The notes beneath the pieces were generated by a model. It made no database searches. It had not been told where the DNA came from and worked only from the letters and a program-made list of their open reading frames with translations. DNA of 32,240 nt from Mnemiopsis leidyi (Eukaryota; Ctenophora; Tentaculata; Lobata; Bolinopsidae). Positions 20,940 through 32,238 of this stretch are shown in pieces (within the stretch, counting starts at the first letter, position 1; each line of letters begins with the position of its first letter). The position numbers were made by a program, and so were the translations under genes. Location: positions 440,390 to 472,629 of the forward strand of contig JH152800.1 of the NCBI GenBank assembly GCA_000226015.1, read 5' to 3'.

Positions 20940-23177
20940 TCACTTTTGCTCACTGGGTACTTCGATTTGATTCACCTCGATTGGAGACAAAAAGCTAACA
21001 AGTTGACTCCACTTTGCAAAAATCCAATTCTTGATCTTTTTGTAGAGCTCACTGTAGAATACAGGATTCAAGAAACTGTTAATTGGGATCACAACCAAAG
21101 CAAATGCTTCAAACACCATTGGAGATGCCGGTTTTCTTGAGAAGAACTGGAAATACATTACCGTTAGAATGAATGAAACCCAGCACATGAGCTGTGATCC
21201 AATCATAAGTGCAACTTTCAGTGTCAAAGTGTTTAAGCTAAAATCTTGTTCTCTAGAACTGGCAGCATTTGGATTCACTGCAGTTATTGATTTTCGTTGT
21301 TTCAGCAAGATCTTCGTGTATGCTGTAGTAACCAAGATTAGAACGGCCAGAACAATTGTGCAGTAAATCAGTTTATAGATCCTAAATAAGGCTTGGTCTT
21401 TGAAGATGTTATGAACACAGAGGCCAGTGTTACCGTAGTAGCTTATCTCAAAGACATCAAAAATTTCACTTTTTGATGTCACATTTTTTAGACCATTGAT
21501 CATGTTGTAAGTATCATCTCTTTCAAAATGGACCAGTCCTTCATACAGATGACCTAGGCGGGATATGTTTATTGGATTCGAGTTGAAAAAAGGATTTTCT
21601 GGCAATCTTGTTAGATATAAGTCTGTCCTGAAAACATTTTTAAGTACTGGCATGGGCAACAGAGGCAGCACTGAATGAAGAAGATTAATCAATGTGACCA
21701 AACCACAGCTAGCCAAGACTGCCCTCTTTTTCATGTCAGCAACAAGTCTTTGACAGGCTAAGAACCTGGTAATACTAACAGATGCTATAGCTAGCAGTGA
21801 GCCATGAGACGAAAAAGAGAATATTACTCCTAGTGTAGAACAAAAAGAGCTAGCTCTCCATTTTTGTTCGAGTATGCAATATTCGCCCTTGAACTTTAGG
21901 ACAAGAGCTGCTAAAACAATGCTTAGTAGGTACACTCCCATCAGAGCATCGTAAGCAAAAATGTGCATCAACAAAATCCTGTCGATAGCTTTGCATTTTC
22001 TGTTACACTTCATAACCCAGCATTTATATCCTTCTTTTATGTTGAATGTGATGATCAGGACTCCCATCATGCTTGTTAATGCGAGAACTATCTTTGATTG
22101 TATGAGAAATTCAGAGGATGAAAGTGTTTCAAATTGGCATGTTCCACACTCATCAGCTCCATTAGCACAGTCCTTTACATTATCACAAACCTTATCAGTA
22201 TCCACCCACTCAGATGTTAGGTTTGGTTGGCAATAAAACCTCTCTGATAGAGGACATCCGATCTCGTCAGCATGGTTGCTGCAGTCAACCTGCCCATCAC
22301 AAAGTTTGCTTATGTGATGTGTCTCGCCCAGATCATCTGTTCCATTACAACTGAACAAATAGTCAACAGAGTATCCGACAATAATGCTGTCACAAAATCT
22401 AACCCACTCACTCACATGACTGCAGTTTTCCTTACAGTAATGCTGAACAAGTTTAAAAGTTTCCCTGAATTTTTTTCCAAATTCTTCATAAGCATTTTTT
22501 AAACATAACTGTATAGGACTGGAATCAGATGCTGGTGAAGTAACTTCATTAATAATGTTTTTACAATATTTCACTTTCATGGCTTCACTCATGTCTCCTA
22601 ATCTTAAGTAGGCCTGTGTCGAGCAAAATTTCTCTTCCGACATGCATAATTTTCCTTCAATCTCAGAAGCAGAAATAACAGCATGTCCAGAACAGAAACA
22701 CTCATCAGAACCGTCCATGCAATCCTGGGTATTGTCACAAAGCCCACTCCAAGCAATGCAGCCGGAGCCATCAGCACAGTAGAACACATCTACTTGGGAG
22801 TCATGACAACCACACTCGTCCGTCAGACACTCAGAAACTCCGTTGCAGATACTTGAGGAATCATTAAGTCTGCAGAACCATTCTAGATCCTCGAAATTTG
22901 TGTCACTTGAAAGATTGATATCCATATGCCCCTCGGTTTGAGTAGTATCGAAGTTGAATTTACACGTTTCCTCATTTTTCTTGGGCCTTTCGAAAATTGT
23001 ACACTCGAACTTTAGTTCGCGGATAGTTGACAGGGCAGTTCTTAAACAGGAAGGTACTTCATTTCGATCAGCCGCCTTTGTTAATGAAGGGCAATTCGAC
23101 AGAACTTGAACAGTATTCGTAAGATTGGCAGGAGTTAAGAGATCGACAAGTGCTAAAGCAATCTTCATCAGCAACAT
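20940..23177 (-). CDS. LDLa-domain class A GPCR, intronless, 745 residues
   Basis: Cell-surface seven-helix receptor with a Cys-rich ectodomain. After a short hydrophobic N-terminus (start ATG at 23177; Met4 is an alternative), residues 100-345 carry about four LDL-receptor class A modules. The clearest are CIAWSGLCDNTQDCMDGSDE near 140-160, KLCDGQVDCSNHADEIGC near 291-308 and KVCDNVKDCANGADEC near 329-344. Helices: TM1 about 356-380, TM2 401-427, TM3 444-471, TM4 486-510, TM5 600-622, TM6 655-678 and TM7 688-708. TM7 ends NSFLNPVFY, the NPxxY motif with F. The DRY box is TRF (470-472). Cys446 and Cys587 can form the usual TM3-ECL2 disulphide, and ECL2 is unusually long (about 85 residues). 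No leucine-rich repeats are seen between LDLa and TM1, unlike RXFP or GRL101 receptors. The single exon suggests a retrocopy origin or an intron-poor receptor family. The ligand is unknown. Confidence 0.96.
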   Translation of the reverse strand: MLLMKIALALVDLLTPANLTNTVQVLSNCPSLTKAADRNEVPSCLRTALSTIRELKFECTIFERPKKNEETCKFNFDTTQTEGHMDINLSSDTNFEDLEWFCRLNDSSSICNGVSECLTDECGCHDSQVDVFYCADGSGCIAWSGLCDNTQDCMDGSDECFCSGHAVISASEIEGKLCMSEEKFCSTQAYLRLGDMSEAMKVKYCKNIINEVTSPASDSSPIQLCLKNAYEEFGKKFRETFKLVQHYCKENCSHVSEWVRFCDSIIVGYSVDYLFSCNGTDDLGETHHISKLCDGQVDCSNHADEIGCPLSERFYCQPNLTSEWVDTDKVCDNVKDCANGADECGTCQFETLSSSEFLIQSKIVLALTSMMGVLIITFNIKEGYKCWVMKCNRKCKAIDRILLMHIFAYDALMGVYLLSIVLAALVLKFKGEYCILEQKWRASSFCSTLGVIFSFSSHGSLLAIASVSITRFLACQRLVADMKKRAVLASCGLVTLINLLHSVLPLLPMPVLKNVFRTDLYLTRLPENPFFNSNPINISRLGHLYEGLVHFERDDTYNMINGLKNVTSKSEIFDVFEISYYGNTGLCVHNIFKDQALFRIYKLIYCTIVLAVLILVTTAYTKILLKQRKSITAVNPNAASSREQDFSLNTLTLKVALMIGSQLMCWVSFILTVMYFQFFSRKPASPMVFEAFALVVIPINSFLNPVFYSELYKKIKNWIFAKWSQLVSFLSPIEVNQIEVPSEQK

Positions 23178-24009
23178 ATCTTAATTCGTTCCAAGTTGTT
23201 GCCAAACTAATGTGGCGAAGGAACTTAAGAATGAGAAAATCAGCAGATCACCTTGCAAAATCCGTGTCTCTCTATGCAAATTGACTTTACCTATATACGG
23301 AAAAATCAAAATTCATGAAAATCCAATGAAACTATTTAACTCATTATCTACGTTTTTCTTAACAGATTTGCCGAAATGGTTCTAATCATTTTTTGGATCT
23401 TTTCTCAATTTCTCATATCTACTTCTTTCAAAATTGGTGTGTCCATTGTTTGGTTTCGTTACATGAACTCGAGCTCTTCTTTCATTGAAATATGATAATG
23501 ATAGATTCCTTTAGAAAATTAAGTCGGCAATTTCAAGCTCCAGCGTTTCATTGCAACCAAGAATGAGATCATGAATTCTTTGGGAGGGATCGGAAATCGT
23601 TTTTATCACGGGACTTGGTTTTGAAAAATCTAATGGTCTTATCTGGTTTCTCATTGGTCAACCACTGTCACATGATGGAAGAAATGTCCGACTCCTCCCC
23701 AAAAATTCTGACGCCCATTGTAAATTTTTCCATCTCTTATGCTTTTTTGCCGAAACAAAAGGGAGAATAATGCGGCGAAATGCGGTAAATATTTTAGGAT
23801 TGTGCGACGACGTTGCGGCAAATGTTTTAAGAATTTACGGCATTTTAAGCATATTTATGGTTTTAGCTATTTTCAACTTTATGATGATGAAAGCTATCAA
23901 TATAACTGCAGTAAATTCGATAAGCAAGTTTAACTTATCCAGCACTGCACAATCACAGTTCACTCGGGTCGTATTGTCTGTTGACTGTTGACACAAATCT
24001 GTCTGAACC

Positions 24010-24165
24010 AGTGGCTAAACGTCCCAAGTTACCGTGCCCAAAAGGTCCCAGTTCCCACAATCAAGTCGCCAAAAGGTTCCAGATTCCTATCAACAAGTGG
24101 CCAAAACGTCCAAAATTTTGATAGGCATGTCAAGTGCACTGGCCAAAAGGTCCCAATTTCTACGC
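24010..24165. repeat. Degenerate tandem repeat, GGCCAAAAGGTCCCA family
   Basis: Five copies of a unit centred on GGCCAAAAGGTCCCAGTTYC, spaced 26-42 bp apart (for example GCCCAAAAGGTCCCAGTTCC and CGCCAAAAGGTTCCAGATTC). They share linkers such as CAAGT. No coding sense. Confidence 0.8.
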
Positions 24166-25414
24166 TCATAAGGCTTAACGAGAATTCAGTTCACACACGT
24201 TAACAAGGTACCCATTCAGTGATGCGATCTGATTTCTTAGCTGAGATTTTCAAAACAACAACTGCGCCCAAGGATCACGTGACCACTGGCTGGTGATATT
24301 TTTATATTTTGGGTCATGCGAGTATTTGCTATTTGAGATGATGGAGATCAAGTCCGTTTTATGTGAACCTTACCCGACAAATGCCACATTTACACGCCGA
24401 AAAAAGCTTAAAAATGGGCCATCGAACTACAGAATTGTCGATTTATCGTTATGGTCGCCTTCAGCAAATTCCTTATTGGTCAACGTTGTTCCCAACAACT
24501 CCTCGACACAGATGGATAGAGCAATGGCCACTGCCATTGTCAGAAATAAATATACTCTCGAAATTGGACGATTCGTATTTAAGTTCGTACAAATGCTCAA
24601 GGGTGGCGGAACAGGGGTGGGGGGCAGTTTGAATAGGGGGCCAAGGTATCATTTGGACCGCCAAAAATTTCAACAACTTCTATTATAGGAAATTGCTTCT
24701 AAGCTATCTGACATGTGCCAAATTTTCAAAAATTTTCGCCTGCGACGGGCTCAATAGCCTCTCAATAGCCTCTTTCACTAATGTTTTGGCAAATAACCCT
24801 CACACATTCTTATGTATTCTACTAACAAGTTTACAGTTTAAGAGATATCTGCTTTTCTGATATAAAGATTAAAAGCTTCGTTAATGGGATTTTTTCTTAC
24901 TGCGGGGACACTAGAGAATTACGCTAGAATTGTGATTTTAAAAGAACAGAGGGGCCAGGGTGCCATGGCCCTCTCAAATATTTGGATTGAGGGGTTAATG
25001 TATCATTTGCCATAGGACGATTACTGTCTAGAGCATCAAGAAGAAAAATCTCAAGAGGAAAACATCTGTTTATGGAGACTTCATTTTTTCAGGTAAAATA
25101 AACGTTAAAATTAGGCACATGCTAGCGAGGTGGCGGTAAGCGCCGCCAAAGAAGCATTGTAGGCACATTTTCAGATGGAAAGTGCCCCCCCCCCCCTTTT
25201 TGAGCATGCTCCTCCACCCCTGCAAATGCACTCTGGTTCCTTTATCATGAAGATCATCCGCATCACACTTTTGTTTATTTCGGCAGCTCTGATGGATAGA
25301 AATGGATCCGATGCTTTTCATAGACTTTCGGTCGGCACTACTTCAATAATGTAATCCATAGGTGCAAAAAAGTTTTTGTTACTGGTAGGACGATTTCAAA
25401 AATTTCGGCCAGAA

Positions 25415-25590
25415 GTATTTTTTGATCGAAACATCAATTTCTAACCAAAACATCAGTTTCTAGCCGAAAAATAACATCGATATGTAATCTGAAACATCAG
25501 TTTTTTAACCCAAGCATAATTTTCTGACTGAAACATCAGTTTCTAGCAGAAAAATCGCATCAGTTTCTACGAATAAAATTAGTTCTAAAC
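25415..25590. repeat. Degenerate repeat, GAAACATCAGTTTCTA family
   Basis: Several copies of GAAACATCAGTTTCTAGCCG and close variants (ACATCAATTTCTAACC, ACATCAGTTTCTAGCAG, GCATCAGTTTCTACG), spaced 20-50 bp apart. Probably an aged satellite-like array. Confidence 0.7.
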
Positions 25591-25792
25591 CGCGAAATAA
25601 GGTCTAATTCTATACTAAAGCCATAGTTTCAACCGAAAAAACTTAAAATCGCACAGATATTGTATTTAAATTTCGTTTGTCAGAAAAATTTCGGTTAGAA
25701 AGATTTTTAATTAAAGAAGGAATCCTACCTCGATTCAACTTTTTTGCAGTGGTGATGTAATCAATGGCTGGAGCGTATCAAGTGCCTTTTGT

Positions 25793-26457
25793 TTAAGGGA
25801 GAACTGCTCAAAAAATCGCATGGAAGATCAATCATATTGAGTTACATTAAAAGATGTAAGCGCACAATAGCCAGAATATATGAAATGGCAACCAAAAATA
25901 CCAAATGACTATTAACCTATGACAGTCAGGAAAAGTTAACACAAAATAGTGCCTATGCAAAACTCATGAAGAGGTTATGAAAATAATCAAGCATTAAACA
26001 TGACAGTTACACTTTCATTGTGTCCTTCGCGGAGGCAATGAAACGAGCTAAAATTATTGTAGAAACTGACTTTCCATTGCACCAAAAACTTTCTGAAACC
26101 ATTTTTTAGCACCTTGAGAAGTCTCGATTTCCCAGGGTTTTCTCGGTGGCCATTAGAAATTTCCAAACAAATTTGACTCGAAGAAAATTTTGTAGCCATT
26201 TCAATATGGTTTGATCAAAATTCTGTGAAATTTTCATCCCTTCAAAATGCAAATTGACTGAGTTATGAAAATGTTACTATTAATCCCGGAAAGGTACGTT
26301 TTCTTGAAAAAATCAGATTCTGCCCCATTGCAAAAATGGGAATGCTCAAAATCCACTCTTTTAGCGTGAATTCGATGCCCATAGGTGTACTTTAACACCC
26401 TGTACAGTCAGATTCACTGGACGCCACAAACCCCTGTTTTTGGCAATTCCCCCTTAA
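25793..26457. mobile_element. TTAA-flanked MITE-like element, about 665 bp
   Basis: The left end reads TTAAGGGAGAACTGCTCAAA. The complement of the right end reads TTAAGGGGGAATTGCCAAAA. These are terminal inverted repeats of about 20 bp with a few differences, and each is bounded by TTAA. TTAA target duplication is the hallmark of piggyBac-type insertion. No transposase is encoded; the only open frame inside (25987-26199, minus) is short and unrecognised. The short repeats make this moderately certain. Confidence 0.5.
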
Positions 26458-29400
26458 GTGTATTTGTAGTAGCAGGGGTTGTTATTTAGTCTCACAGCAG
26501 TTCTGATTTGAATGTTACTTTCTGTATGACAAAGAAATGCGATCTTTTAGGGAACTTTTTACTCAAAATAATTTCGAACAGACACATTCGTATTCATTCT
26601 CAAATTATTTAATTGATAGTAGTTCGTGAAAGTATTAAAGTATTAGTTAGAGAATCCAGTGGCCTTAAGTTTGACATACAGATTTAATATCACTCTAAAT
26701 TACTCACCAATTTCGTTTATGCTGTTAGTTACAAGTGCAGCTATGGCAATCTAATAAAATTTAGTCACAAGCATATGACATAACACTGATTGTACGCCTA
26801 TCAGACGTTGGTTTTTGATACTCTGAGAGTCCTGACAGTTATCATAAGAAATAAGGCTTTTCTTGCATCAAGAAGTTGAAATTCTCAATCGATTTTTCGT
26901 CAAAAAAAGATGCCACCTCCTAGTATGACAACATTAAGTGTGGTATACGACTGATATGAAACCAAAATAGACAACGTCGGAGAAACATCTATCTGAGAGG
27001 TGAAACTAAGACTTTTGATGCTGCTCGATAATCAACTCTATAAGCAACCAAGAAGATACCTTTTAGAAGAATAATTATGGTCTAAGGTGGCCATAAAAGA
27101 TCGTGGAAGCATCAAAATCTTTGCTGCTCTTATAAAAGACAAGTTGCAATAGACCGAGCTGCCCTTTTTATGACAGATAAAAACAAAGAATGGTTTGCAA
27201 CAAAGTTGACTAAACCAACTACCGTGCCAAATTTTTTTCAAAATAATAACAAGATAGAACTCGCCATCACCAACTAGACAAATTTGTATGATGATCACAA
27301 GACTTCAAACACCACTCCCGAGCATATAAACTGTTTATCTTACAACCGCTATCTGTGATAAAATATGTATGAACAGAAAGCAACCTCTTTTTAAGATTCT
27401 TGAATGCTCTGGTCTTACTATAAAGGAGAATTTATATAATTGTACAAGTTACAGTCAAAAGAGATCTAATTTAAATCGAAATATGAGTTTTTTAATTACA
27501 TATCAAAGAATCACCAATTTGGTTAATTACTTGCCATTGCGTTTTTTGCTGAGGTTAGAAATAATCATGCACCTGCAGCCTGTTCTCTTAGGGTTGCAAT
27601 CCATATTATATGCATATGATATCATAGATCAGGATACAGTAGAACTAATATTTGTAAAATTTCCAAATTCTGTAATATTAATTGATCATTCGAGTACTTG
27701 TAATCTATAATATGATATCTGTTAGGTTTTGGCTGTTTTTAAAACTTGGAAGTAAGCAGTTTGCCTTATTGCGATCTCGGTGGAGCCTAATTAGGCAATT
27801 ATCGTCCAGGGCGTTATCCTTGGTGTCACAACGAGACACGCCTAAGGTTAGGTATCTTTATCATGATTCTCAGACTAAATGTCCAATTAGTCTCCAATCG
27901 TATTACGTCTAGCTATAATTCGCTTGGCCCTTAAACCTTAATTAAGAAGCACAAAAAAAGGTTTTTCAGTTAATTCTTTATAGACACTCAACTAAGGAGT
28001 GTCATGTGGGTTATACATAAAAATTTGAAACAATTTTCGAAAAGTTGTGCACTGTTGGAAATATAATGAAAATATATGACCTTATCCGGTCCGGTTTTAA
28101 AATTCCTGTCTGGGTCAGCTACTGTTTCAAGGACAGTGCTTTCATGGTCAATGAATAAGTTTTCTCAATTACTTATTGCCAATTCGGAACATAAACTTAT
28201 TTTAGACATTATGAACTATTTATCAATAAGCAGCTAAAAGGTTTCTACTGCCGGTTAATCGCATACCTCCTCTAAATAAATTGATAGTTTCACAGCTCAT
28301 TTTTTGGGTAAGCACCTGACGTAGGCGTGAACATAGAGAAAACTAGTGCCCCTAACTTGATGAGCTTGTACATGGTGCTAACACTAGGTACAATCGTGAG
28401 ATATAACTTTTATCAGTTCATTAAAAGTAAGCTTGTTTTAATGACTCCACCTAACGATCCTATGTTTGCTAGGCCGACAATTAGCGACACCAATCAGGTT
28501 TTTGAGTTTTGTAGAGGCTGTAATAAGATATAATGGCCCTTTAAAGATGACTGATTTCTTTGTGCCTCGAGTTCTGTTGCATTAACGATGTTACGTCGCC
28601 TGATAGTTGAAGCCGACGCACTTTTTCAACTTGTCTTAGTTCACGAGGAAGTAAAACAGACTGATCTCACCTGATTGTTCCAAGGTCGTGTTTGTAACAA
28701 ATAGACAGCTTTATCACAGGGCCGACAGAGACTCGACAAAATAACACGGGTTTCCACACCGGTTATTACATAGGGAGGGTAGGTATTGGGTAAGCACGTA
28801 GAAACATTTTTTTACCTTTTGAAAACGCCAAGTAGATAACTGTTATTTTTGTATCGACGTTTTGTTCATCCTAAAACCTGCCCAGCCTCTATGAACCCGT
28901 ACGGATTTTATTTAGGACGGAAATATTTAGAGCTTCAAAACCGTGTTAGTGTCGGGAATAAAATGAATCGAGCTCCCCTGATATTTTATCGTCTGATACA
29001 AACATTTCTTACAAAGTTTAGGTTCGATTTGATTACGCTAATATGCTTTATAAAGCAATTTTCGTCTCCATAAAAAAGATGAGTTTATTTACAGCCTACA
29101 AAGTTACAGACTTTCGGAGAAATTTCATTGCTTTTTATAAACGATCCATATATTTGAAAAAACTTTTGAGAGGACTATTGCAAAGCAGATTCAATATTAG
29201 TATTATAGAGAAATAAGATTTCAGTTATTGCTATGTGAATTTCCAACCAATCCTTATACGATTATGATATCGAGTATAACCACAGACCAACTAGAAAAAT
29301 GAATAATGAATAATATATAATGAATAAACAATTTCAGTAGTAGGTAATCTATGGACACCCTATTTACAGTGACACAGTACAAGTCTACGTCATAATACCA

Positions 29401-30392
29401 CATTCTGTAATCAATCTACCCACTCTGCGCAGAAAAGTTTGACAACTTGATGACATAAGCATTAGACGGCCACGAAAATTGTCCACTTGATTACGGCCGT
29501 TTAGTTCCCAGTATTTCATTTCAGTATCCATTATAGTTAATTCTGTTTTGGAGCTTGTTCCTCCACTCTCGTTACAGCTACAATATACAGGATGCGATAA
29601 GATAAATCTAATCCCACCCATAAAGTGTTCATTCAACAGTCTGAATGGGGTATAACATTGGAGAAGATGAGTGTGTGGCTGCTAACCACACTTCAATTTG
29701 CCCCTTTTCGGTTGCCAACGTAAGTCTCATCGCTAATATTGGTCCCTTCGCATGATCGGAAAATATTTGTTATAGCGTGAGGAAAGAATTTTAACGATGT
29801 TTGTAAAACCCTACAAGATGTCCTTATTTCACATCCGATCAGATCGATGATGCTTCAAAAATAATTTTAAAACATGCTCCAGGCGCCGTAATTTTTACTA
29901 TTACCGCTCCAAATACTTTGACCCGCTGAAGTAACTTTGCAGGGGTCAGCGTTGACAGTGATAGCGAGCACTGGTTTTCTCCTGAGTAGCTTTACGATTT
30001 ACTGTCTGATCTACCACATCAAACTGCCTTTATGTCAGGTTTCATTTCAAGTTTATGTGACGTCGGGAGAGGGGGCTGGAGATCGACTGTAGGAGAAAAT
30101 GTTGGAGATCATATGATATGATCGCAATGTTATGTTTGTTTTAGTATTTTTGAACTATAAGTTTTACTGATTTGAAATTTCTGTGATAAAGGGAATAAAT
30201 TGCGTATAAATATCTATCAGAACATCTAAAAGCTTAGATAGTTGTAGGGGGGTTGGTAGACATAAATAGATACGAGTTTGATGTTGAAGAAGCTTTCAAT
30301 AAACATATGTTAGTCGTCGTCAGCTAGATAGGATTGTTAACCTGGCCAAATATAGTCATCAAGAATTTCATGTACCAGAACCGTTATTTCAG
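26458..30392. other. Gene-poor interval upstream of the second receptor
   Basis: AT-rich, with scattered short open frames (27369-27710, 28327-28533 and 28849-29073 on +; 27038-27298 and 29385-29636 on -), none with a recognisable motif or splice context. A perfect palindrome, GCCTAATTAGGC, occurs near 27785. Upstream exons of the second receptor (N-terminus and TM1) should lie here, but were not identified. The frame into exon 30393 stays open back to about 30302, so the exon may start earlier than listed. Confidence 0.5.
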
Positions 30393-32220
30393 AACATCTT
30401 TGTGCTCAATGTTGCAGTAAACGACGTTCTAGTGGCAACTATGGGCATCATCAGAGGACTGGGTGAGTTACGTAAACCGAGGGCATTCATCAGCACATGC
30501 TATCAATCTTTTTTAAGTTAATAGCACTTTACTTAAGATATTGATGATAATTGATATTTAAAACTCATATTGGTGATCTTACAAAACATACAAAATGGCA
30601 TCAAGGAAACTATAAAGTCCAGCCTTCAACATCCAACAAACAACTCTCTTCTCTAATTTCAGGGATGGCAGTCTCGCCTTTATTTGTAGGAGTGACAAGA
30701 GAGGGAGAGATTCTACAGTGGTGTTACATTTACCCAATCATCGGATCAACAATTTGGTATTACATTACATCACATGTTATCCCGGCTAGATAAGACGCGT
30801 CGTGCGAATGCAGGAAATATGGGCTGACGGACATTTAAGAACCTGTCAAGATCCTGTCAATAGAACCTTGAACTTATTAACATCTTTAGGTTTTACCAGC
30901 TTATCGATTCTCAGATGACTCCCTCTGCATGCCGTCAACACGCATGGCTAACGTCCCAGCATATAAGAGCTTGCCCCTTTTGAACAGTGCTCATGTGCTT
31001 TTTGCATTCAGCTCACGTCCCTTTCGGCTGACGTCTCAGGACCTGATAGCTTACTGGGCGTTTGTTTCAAACTTTATTGCAACGTGACACCTACCTGGGT
31101 TCTAACTTTCCTAAGACTTAAATTTTCAGAACTTGGATCACATCACATGATACGTCACTAATTACATCGTGTAATGTCGACCCCCCCCCCCGTAGGAACC
31201 AGGATTGACAGGTTCTTAAACGTCGGTCACCGGGAAATATGCTGTAATTTATGCTAATTTTTAGGCCAGGCAATATGCAGTTAAATATGCTTACTATTAG
31301 GTCGGGCAATATGCTGTAAAATATGCTAACTAGGTATTTGGCCAGGCCATCTTTGATCAAAGCATTTCAATCAAATTTATAACTAAAATGCTGACCAAAC
31401 TCTAATGAAGGCGGTTCTAGTTGTTAAGTGATTTGTCAAATAAACTACCTCAAAATACCACCTTCAGGAGTGCATCCATCCTGGTTCTCTTGCCTCTTAC
31501 ATTGGACAGATTCCTGGCTATAGTGTTCCCTTTCCGATACAAAACTTTAGTGAACAAACAAACCAGTAGAGCTTTTTCAGGTAATCCAATGTCAAAAATT
31601 CAAATCACTTTAACATAAAATTATTGTGTTTAACTAATAGGTATAGGATTATAAAACAATCAGATTCATTTTTCGTGATGTACGGTATTAACTTCCCCTA
31701 TTTACCGCTTTTTATTTCATCATAATTATGTTTTTAGGTAAGTCATTTGGAATAAAATGCAAATTTGGAGATGAAAGAGAATATTCGAATTTATTCGTAC
31801 ATATAATATGATAACAATTTTAATGTCAAAATTGCAGTGCTGGTATGGTTGCCTCTCATTGGTTTGTTGATATACGATAGTGTCTCTTACTCGACAGGTC
31901 ACACAAAGGTAAATAAAGAAAATGGAATCATAAAATTGGACACTGCATTACAAAAACTTATAGCTTAGATTATCATTTCATGTCCAACATCAATTTTAGA
32001 TTTTTGGTTATGAAATCTAAAATGATTTAAAAGCAATCAAATAAAACTTTAACACTTTTAACAGACCAAAATATTTCCTTGCAGATTGTGCACCAACCGG
32101 AGTATCACAGATGTGTGATAGAAAACAGTCGGTACTATCAGCCAGTTATCTTTTTGATGGTACCTTTCATTCTTATAATACTCATGTACGGGACCATGCT
32201 CTTCTTCGTCGTTAAAACAG
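30393..32220 (+). CDS. Class A GPCR, TM2-TM5, five exons, cut by window end
   Basis: Rhodopsin-class receptor. Exons: 30393-30462, 30663-30756, 31468-31580, 31838-31908 and 32085-32220, with consistent phases throughout (1, 2, 1, 0, 1). Exon 1 gives TM2, NIFVLNVAVNDVLVATMGI, with the conserved N, A and D. Exon 2 gives the extracellular loop and the TM3 Cys (LQWCYIYPIIGS). Exon 3 completes TM3 with LDRFLAIVFPFRY (DRF in place of DRY). Exon 4 gives TM4 (VLVWLPLIGLLIYD). Exon 5 gives ECL2 with its Cys (YHRCVIENS) and TM5 (PVIFLMVPFILIILMYG). TM6 and TM7 lie beyond the window, so an opsin lysine cannot be checked. Exon 1 could begin upstream, reading VNLAKYSHQEFHVPEPLFQ into TM2. It has many introns, unlike the intronless receptor at 20940. 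Confidence 0.88.
30834..31220. repeat. Inverted repeat within a receptor intron
   Basis: TTTAAGAACCTGTCA at 30834-30848 is exactly complementary to TGACAGGTTCTTAAA at 31206-31220. Weaker matching extends outward (CTGACGGACA against GACCGACG) and inward (GATCCT against AGGAT). It encloses about 357 bp and a run of 11 C at 31181-31191. Possible remnant of a small DNA transposon. Confidence 0.6.
31231..31347. repeat. About 37-bp tandem repeat in a receptor intron
   Basis: Three diverged copies and a partial fourth of a unit like GGCCAGGCAATATGC followed by TGTAAAATATGCTAAC. Copies start near 31231, 31264 and 31300, with a partial at 31340. It directly adjoins the right arm of the inverted repeat. 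Confidence 0.75.
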
Positions 32221-32238
32221 GTGTGTGTGTGTGTGTGT
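32221..32238. repeat. (GT)n microsatellite at a splice donor
   Basis: Nine GT dinucleotides directly follow exon 32085-32220 (GTTAAAACAG). The first GT is the inferred 5' splice site, so the repeat forms the start of the intron. Confidence 0.85.

Larger units (their letters stand above)
23178..25792. other. Gene-poor interval with degenerate repeats
   Basis: Upstream region of the receptor gene, then AT-rich sequence. Frames at 23739-23933, 23770-23991 (one hydrophobic segment) and 24293-24688 have no recognisable motif, and overlapping alternative frames are equally open. Repeats at 24010-24165 and 25415-25590 are listed separately. A run of ten C at about 25187-25196 is notable as homopolymer. 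Confidence 0.5.

Noticed and set aside
20689-20943. Minus-strand frame of 84 codons with one hydrophobic segment
   Set aside because: It starts at the very end of the receptor frame and sits in its likely 3' UTR. It has no splice or promoter context and an AT-rich composition.
21961-22502. Plus-strand frames antisense to the LDLa receptor
   Set aside because: Shadows of the 745-residue minus-strand gene, with no motifs of their own.
23770-23991. Plus frame of 73 codons with one predicted membrane segment
   Set aside because: It overlaps another open frame, and the hydrophobic part is built from AT-rich codons. No continuing exon was found.
24293-24688. Plus frame of 131 codons and an overlapping 89-codon frame
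   Set aside because: Two frames are equally open and neither has a recognisable motif or splice signals. I could not support a gene, though a transposon remnant is not excluded.
27369-27710. Plus frame of 113 codons
   Set aside because: AT-rich composition, no motif, no promoter or splice context; consistent with chance.
29385-29636. Minus frame of 83 codons with ordinary amino acid composition
   Set aside because: It reads more protein-like than its neighbours (YWELNGRNQVDNFRGR), but no family, splice site or second exon could be found.
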